7,112 nucleotides of DNA from JBDTOX01 sp039933015 (GTDB lineage: Bacteria; Pseudomonadota; Gammaproteobacteria; Burkholderiales; Methylophilaceae): contig JBDTOX010000111.1 of the NCBI GenBank assembly GCA_039933015.1, positions 1 through 7,112 of the forward strand, given 5' to 3'. Numbering within the stretch: position 1 is the first letter of the stretch; each line of letters opens with the position of its first letter. The notes under the pieces were generated by a model. That model saw only the letters and a program-made list of their open reading frames with translations. It did no database searches and was not told the DNA's origin. This document shows positions 7,107 through 7,112 of the stretch, in pieces. The translations under genes and the position numbers were made by a program.

Positions 7107-7112
7107 TCAAAC

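Larger units (their letters stand above)
6794..7112. other. xfp upstream region with no recognisable gene
   Basis: This 319-base stretch lies upstream of xfp and runs to the window edge. It looks less G+C-rich and less protein-like than the flanking genes. It holds the candidate promoter described above and two doubtful - strand reading frames. One is 63 codons (6981-6790) and runs up to the xfp start. The other is an open stretch of about 41 codons (7106-6981) without a start codon. I recognise no RNA gene, riboswitch or mobile element in it. Confidence 0.5.

Overview
The window reads as a chromosomal central-carbon locus of a Gram-negative bacterium. The moderately high G+C and protein sequence style suggest a proteobacterium, perhaps a beta- or gammaproteobacterial autotroph or methylotroph. 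That placement is inference from gene content and codon style; there is no rRNA or other taxonomic marker here. I recognise no phage, insertion sequence, CRISPR array, tRNA or rRNA gene.

The left half (1-3261) is on the + strand. It holds the C-terminal end of an archaeal/bacterial-type glycogen debranching enzyme (amylo-alpha-1,6-glucosidase domain), cut by the window edge. A complete 903-residue GH63/MGH1-like glucosidase overlaps it by 23 bases. The overlap and a good Shine-Dalgarno inside the upstream gene indicate a co-transcribed, translationally coupled pair.

The right half (3330 to about 6830) is on the - strand. It holds a complete phosphoketolase (xfp, 798 residues from the preferred ATG), followed with a 13-base overlap by an acetate kinase (ackA, GTG start, 359 residues). 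The two units converge on a 68-base gap without a convincing terminator. From 6794 to the right edge there is no recognisable gene, only a candidate xfp promoter and two doubtful short reading frames.

Together the genes suggest a route from stored alpha-glucan to acetate. Debranching (and perhaps the GH63-like enzyme) would release sugars. Phosphoketolase would split xylulose-5-P and/or fructose-6-P to acetyl phosphate, and acetate kinase would convert this to acetate plus ATP. The individual functions rest on motifs, while the combined pathway is inference.

Nothing here looks like a wholly new system. The most interesting points are the acetate kinase, which is short and altered at positions that bind the nucleotide in characterised enzymes, the unassigned substrate of the GH63-like glucosidase, and the unexplained xfp upstream region.
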